The position numbers and the translations under genes are program-made. This document shows positions 6,087-8,982 of a DNA stretch of 8,982 bases, piece by piece. Location: NCBI GenBank assembly GCA_030592085.1, contig JAUUZV010000097.1, positions 1-8,982 of the forward strand. Reading direction: 5' to 3'. This DNA comes from Clostridia bacterium (GTDB lineage: Bacteria; Bacillota; Clostridia; DUPQ01). The notes beneath the pieces are model-generated. The model was not told where the DNA came from and did no database searches. It saw only the letters and a program-made list of their open reading frames with translations. The number at the start of each line of letters is the position of its first letter. The stretch's first letter is position 1.

Positions 6087-6115
6087 TTGACATGGGATTA
6101 TATTACTGGTAACAT
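6087..6115 (+). promoter_or_regulatory. Promoter of the histidine operon
   Basis: A perfect TTGACA (6087-6092), a 17-bp spacer and TAACAT (6110-6115), preceded by TG at the extended -10 position (6107-6108). The weaker -10 is offset by the ideal -35 and the TG. Predicted RNA start is near 6122, giving a leader of about 50 nt, too short for a T-box. Confidence 0.65.
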
Positions 6116-6125
6116 AGTGAAATAC

Positions 6126-6149
6126 TTTAACGATTTAACGCTTTAACGC
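6126..6149. repeat. Three tandem 8-bp repeats in the his operon leader, candidate operator
   Basis: Three abutting 8-bp units, TTTAACGA, TTTAACGC and TTTAACGC, at 6126-6133, 6134-6141 and 6142-6149. The TTTAACG core is invariant and the register is exact. The array spans about +5 to +28 of the predicted transcript and ends 12 bp before the ribosome binding site. Tandem sites at 8-bp spacing are known for TrpR and MetJ. A TrpR-like histidine regulator of the YerC/HisR type is a possible binder; this is inference. Confidence 0.6.
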
Positions 6150-6161
6150 AACAAAGTGAAT

Positions 6162-6166
6162 GGAGG
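6162..6166 (+). promoter_or_regulatory. Ribosome binding site that sets the hisZ start
   Basis: GGAGG lies 5 nt before the ATG at 6172. The in-frame ATG at 6160 overlaps this site and is rejected as the start. Confidence 0.8.
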
Positions 6167-6171
6167 ACAAG

Positions 6172-7425
6172 ATGCCAAAATGGAAATATTATAATCCAGA
6201 AGGAATGCAAGATAAATTATTTGATAGATGTTTTATTAAAAGAAACTTAGAAAGTAAATTAATACAAGCATTTAAAGACAATGGGTATTATGAAATAGAT
6301 ACACCAGCAATAGAATTTTATGATGTATTTTCTAATGATAGTAAGATTATTTCACCTGAATCATTATTTAAATTTGTAGACGAAAAAGGACGCTTGTTAG
6401 CTCTTCGTCCTGAATTAACAATACCAGCAGCTAGAGTAGTGGGAACAAAATTAAAAGATATATCTCTACCAATAAAAATATCTTATCTTGGAAATTGCTA
6501 TCAGTTTACAGATGTAGGTCCAGGACAACAACGAGAATTCACACAAGCAGGTGTGGAAATATTTGCTACTAATAATCCTTTTTATGATGCTCAAATAATT
6601 AAAATGGCCATTGAAACAATAAAACTTGCTGGAATTGATGAATTTACTATTGAATTAGGACAAGTTGAGTTTTTTAAAGGATTAATGGAACAAACAAAGT
6701 TTGATGATGAAACTATTGAGTTAGTAAGAACCATGATTGAAGCTAAAGATTATTTTGGTGTTGAAGAGTTACTAGATAGTAAAAAAGTAGATATTAGTAT
6801 AAAAGAAAAAATATTAAATATGCCAAGTTACTTAGGTGATAAAAAAACGTTACTAAAGTTACAAAAAAGCGATTTAAATATTCGTTCTAAAAATGCTATT
6901 ACTAACTTACTTAACATTCTAGACATTCTTGAACAATTTGAATTATCCTCATATATATCTGTAGACTTAGGTATGGTTAAGAAACTTAATTATTATACAG
7001 GAATGATTTTTAAAGGTTTAACATATGGATTAGGATATCCTATATTAAGTGGAGGACGTTATGATAATTTAAGTGAAATATATGGAAAAGCACTTTGTGC
7101 AACAGGTTTTTCCATAGGTATTGATTCACTATTAAATGCATTACAAAGACAGAATAAACAGATTTCTAAACCAAGTATGGACACATTGGTTATGTTTAGT
7201 AAAAGTGGTCGTAATAGTGCCATAAATATTGCAAAACAATTAAGAGAACAAGGGTTATCTGTTGATTTAGTTGATGAAAGTGTAACAAGAGAATATGCGA
7301 AAATGAAAAATATACCAGGAATAATTCATGTTATAGATGATGAAAATATAAAAATTATTAATTTATTAGAGGATACAACAATTAAAACAACTATTGAACA
7401 ATTAATGAAAGGGCAATCATCATGA
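6172..7425 (+). CDS. hisZ: ATP phosphoribosyltransferase regulatory subunit HisZ
   Basis: A 417-residue paralogue of histidyl-tRNA synthetase that joins short HisG to form the active, histidine-inhibited ATP phosphoribosyltransferase, the first step of histidine synthesis. The class II synthetase core is seen: motif 1 region (GYYEIDTPAIEFYDVF), motif 2-like YLGNCYQF...GQQREFTQAGVEIF, KLNYYTGMIFKGL, and GGRYDNL followed by ATGFSIGID. A true HisRS is ruled out by the start (PEGMQDKLF), by the altered histidine-binding segments, and above all by the adjoining short hisG. The last ~90 residues (from about TLVMFSKSGRN) resemble a worn HisRS anticodon-binding domain, which many HisZ proteins lack or have degraded. 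It is first in the operon and its stop overlaps the hisG start in an ATGA. Confidence 0.93.
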   Translation: MPKWKYYNPEGMQDKLFDRCFIKRNLESKLIQAFKDNGYYEIDTPAIEFYDVFSNDSKIISPESLFKFVDEKGRLLALRPELTIPAARVVGTKLKDISLPIKISYLGNCYQFTDVGPGQQREFTQAGVEIFATNNPFYDAQIIKMAIETIKLAGIDEFTIELGQVEFFKGLMEQTKFDDETIELVRTMIEAKDYFGVEELLDSKKVDISIKEKILNMPSYLGDKKTLLKLQKSDLNIRSKNAITNLLNILDILEQFELSSYISVDLGMVKKLNYYTGMIFKGLTYGLGYPILSGGRYDNLSEIYGKALCATGFSIGIDSLLNALQRQNKQISKPSMDTLVMFSKSGRNSAINIAKQLREQGLSVDLVDESVTREYAKMKNIPGIIHVIDDENIKIINLLEDTTIKTTIEQLMKGQSS

Positions 7426-8060
7426 AGTATTTAACAATAGCTTTACCAAAAGGGCGACTGGCAGAATTAACACTTGATATGTTGAAAAATGCTGGTATTA
7501 AATGTGAAAGTGCCGATTTAAAATCGAGAAAACTAGTTATTAAAGATCAACAAAATATGATTAAGTTTTTCATGGCAAAACCTTCTGATGTTCCAACCTA
7601 TGTTGAATATGGTGCAGCTGATTTAGGAGTGGTTGGAAAAGATACCTTATTAGAAGAAAAAAGAAATTTATATGAAGTATTGAATTTAAAGTTTGGTGCT
7701 TGTAAAATGTGTGTAGCTGGTCCAAAAGAGCTATTAGGTAAATTGGATTCAATTGTTAATAAGAGAGTAGCGACAAAGTACCCTACAATTGCAAGAGACT
7801 ATTTTGAAATTGTTAAAAAAGAAAAAATTGAAATTATTAAATTAAATGGTTCTGTTGAATTAGCTCCCTTAGTCGGATTATCTGAAGTAATAGTTGATGT
7901 AGTTGAATCAGGTAAAACATTAAAGGAAAATAACTTAGTAGTGCTAGAAGAAATAGCAGATGTTTCTGCTAGATTAGTGGTCAATAAAGTGAGTATGAAA
8001 ATGAAAAACAAAAGGATTACACAAATTATTGACAGTATGAAAAAGGAATTAACAAAATGA
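7422..8060 (+). CDS. hisG: ATP phosphoribosyltransferase catalytic subunit, short form
   Basis: A 212-residue enzyme that condenses ATP with PRPP to give phosphoribosyl-ATP, committing flux to histidine. The N-terminus (LTIALPKGRLAELTLDML) is diagnostic of HisG. The PRPP-binding loop is at ESGKTL (residues 162-167), preceded by LNGSVELAPLVGLSEVIVDVV. At 212 residues it lacks the C-terminal regulatory domain of the long form (about 290-300 residues), so it needs HisZ, whose gene lies directly upstream. The ATG overlaps the hisZ stop (ATGA, 7422-7425), with AAAGGG at 7408-7413, and the stop overlaps the hisD start in the same way, implying coupled translation. Nothing unusual is seen in the catalytic residues. 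Confidence 0.96.
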   Translation: MKYLTIALPKGRLAELTLDMLKNAGIKCESADLKSRKLVIKDQQNMIKFFMAKPSDVPTYVEYGAADLGVVGKDTLLEEKRNLYEVLNLKFGACKMCVAGPKELLGKLDSIVNKRVATKYPTIARDYFEIVKKEKIEIIKLNGSVELAPLVGLSEVIVDVVESGKTLKENNLVVLEEIADVSARLVVNKVSMKMKNKRITQIIDSMKKELTK

Positions 8061-8982
8061 TAACTGTTACCACTGATAAAAATATTGTTCTATCTATGAT
8101 GAAAGACAGAGGACAACTTGATAATGAACAAGTAATAAATCAAGTAGCTACCATGATGTCTGATGTAAGAAAAAATAAAGATAGCGCTATTAAAAAATAT
8201 ACTAAACTTTATGATGGTGTAACAATTGAAAAAGTAATGGTGACTGAAGAAGAAATAAAAAATGCTTATGAGACCATTGATAATGATTTTTTAACGATAA
8301 TTAGACAGGCAATCAAAAATATTACTGAATATCATGAAAAACTAACTCTTAAATCATGGCAGTGGGAGAAAGAAGAAGGGATTACTCTTGGCCAAAAAAT
8401 CACACCACTTGAAACTGTTGGGATTTATGTACCAGGAGGAGTGGCACCTTTAATCTCATCAGTACTTATGAATGCAATTCCTGCAAAAGTTGCAGGTGTA
8501 AATAAGATTATTATGTGTACTCCACCATTAATAGATAGTGAGCGAATTGTGGCTGCAAAAGAGTGTGGTGTTAGTCAGATTTATAAAATCGGTGGAGCTC
8601 AAGCAATATTTGCCATGGCTTTTGGAACAGAAAGTGTACCTAAGGTAGATAAAATTACAGGACCTGGGAATATTTATGTGGCTAATGCTAAACGACTAGT
8701 TTATGGTTATTGCGATATTGATATGATTGCAGGACCAAGTGAAATTATGATTTTAGCTGATGAAAGTGCAAATGCAGCATATATTGCTGCTGATTTATTA
8801 TCACAAGCAGAACATGATAAGTTAGCTGGTGTAATTTTAGGAACTACATCAATAAAAATGGCAAATAAGGTAGTTAGTGAAATAGAAAAACAAATAAAAA
8901 CTCTTTCTAGAAAAGACACAATTATAAGTTGCCTAAATAACTATGGTGTAATTTATGTTAACGATAATATTAATACATTAAT
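8057..8982 (+). CDS. hisD: Histidinol dehydrogenase, N-terminal part (3' end outside the window)
   Basis: Zinc-dependent NAD enzyme for the last two oxidations of histidine synthesis, L-histidinol to L-histidinal to L-histidine. The frame runs open from the ATG at 8057 to the window end, about 308 of a usual ~430 residues. Clear family blocks are VGIYVPGGVAPLISSVLMNAIPAKVAGV, KIGGAQAIFAMAFGTESVPKVDKITGPGN, IDMIAGPSEIMILAD and LLSQAEHD. In the last, Q250 and H253 correspond to two zinc ligands of the Escherichia coli enzyme; the other two lie past the end. AAAAGGA at 8041-8047 lies 9 nt before the start, which overlaps the hisG stop (ATGA, 8057-8060). Third gene of the his operon; further his genes probably follow. 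Confidence 0.97.
   Translation, partial: MITVTTDKNIVLSMMKDRGQLDNEQVINQVATMMSDVRKNKDSAIKKYTKLYDGVTIEKVMVTEEEIKNAYETIDNDFLTIIRQAIKNITEYHEKLTLKSWQWEKEEGITLGQKITPLETVGIYVPGGVAPLISSVLMNAIPAKVAGVNKIIMCTPPLIDSERIVAAKECGVSQIYKIGGAQAIFAMAFGTESVPKVDKITGPGNIYVANAKRLVYGYCDIDMIAGPSEIMILADESANAAYIAADLLSQAEHDKLAGVILGTTSIKMANKVVSEIEKQIKTLSRKDTIISCLNNYGVIYVNDNINTL

Noticed and set aside
6078..6171. Possible T-box or histidine attenuator before hisZ
   Set aside because: The gap between the terminator and the start is only about 94 nt, with a predicted leader near 50 nt. No T-box sequence, antiterminator or histidine-rich leader peptide is seen.
7570..8011. Two minus-strand open frames inside hisG
   Set aside because: Both are low-complexity, hydrophobic antisense readings of a well-conserved hisG and have no family match that I can recognise.
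8707..8919. Minus-strand open frame near the window end
   Set aside because: It is antisense to conserved hisD blocks (MIAGPSEIM, LLSQAEHD); hisD runs open through it on the plus strand.

Overview
This is an AT-rich window with short intergenic gaps, strong purine-rich ribosome binding sites and ATGA start/stop overlaps. The protein families point to a low-GC Firmicute: a PcrA-type helicase, a PerR-type Fur regulator, the anaerobic oxygen-defence pair desulfoferrodoxin and rubrerythrin, and a HisZ plus short-form HisG. The superoxide reductase and rubrerythrin make an obligate anaerobe of class Clostridia the best guess. That placement is inferred from gene content. I see no insertion sequence, phage gene, CRISPR array, tRNA or rRNA.

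Layout. Positions 1-1010 hold the 3' part of pcrA, whose start lies before the window. A GNAT acetyltransferase (1059-1622) and a histidine-phosphatase/phosphoglycerate-mutase-fold enzyme (1641-2240) follow on the same strand. A xylose-isomerase-like TIM-barrel gene of unknown substrate lies on the minus strand (2230-3204) and overlaps the phosphatase tail to tail by 11 bp. About 70 bp separate it from a divergent receiver-PAS-HD-GYP gene (3282-4637), a likely cyclic-di-GMP phosphodiesterase response regulator. That gap carries two back-to-back extended -10 promoters and two overlapping inverted repeats.

A compact oxidative-stress operon follows: perR-like regulator (4693-5088), desulfoferrodoxin (5090-5473) and rubrerythrin (5491-6027). 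It starts from a near-consensus promoter whose -10 and start site are covered by a perfect 7-1-7 palindrome, the geometry bound by Fur/PerR proteins, and it ends at a clear intrinsic terminator (6048-6077). The parts fit one circuit: a metal-loaded repressor senses peroxide and releases its own operon, the superoxide reductase turns superoxide into peroxide, and the rubrerythrin reduces the peroxide to water.

The last third is the start of a histidine biosynthesis operon, hisZ-hisG-hisD, with hisD cut by the window end. Its leader has no room for a T-box. Instead, three exact-register 8-bp direct repeats sit just downstream of the predicted transcription start, suggesting repressor control.

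The gene content is mostly conventional. The points most worth checking are the repeat array before hisZ, the divergent promoter region with a possibly leaderless minus-strand transcript, the operator upstream of perR, and the unassigned TIM-barrel protein.
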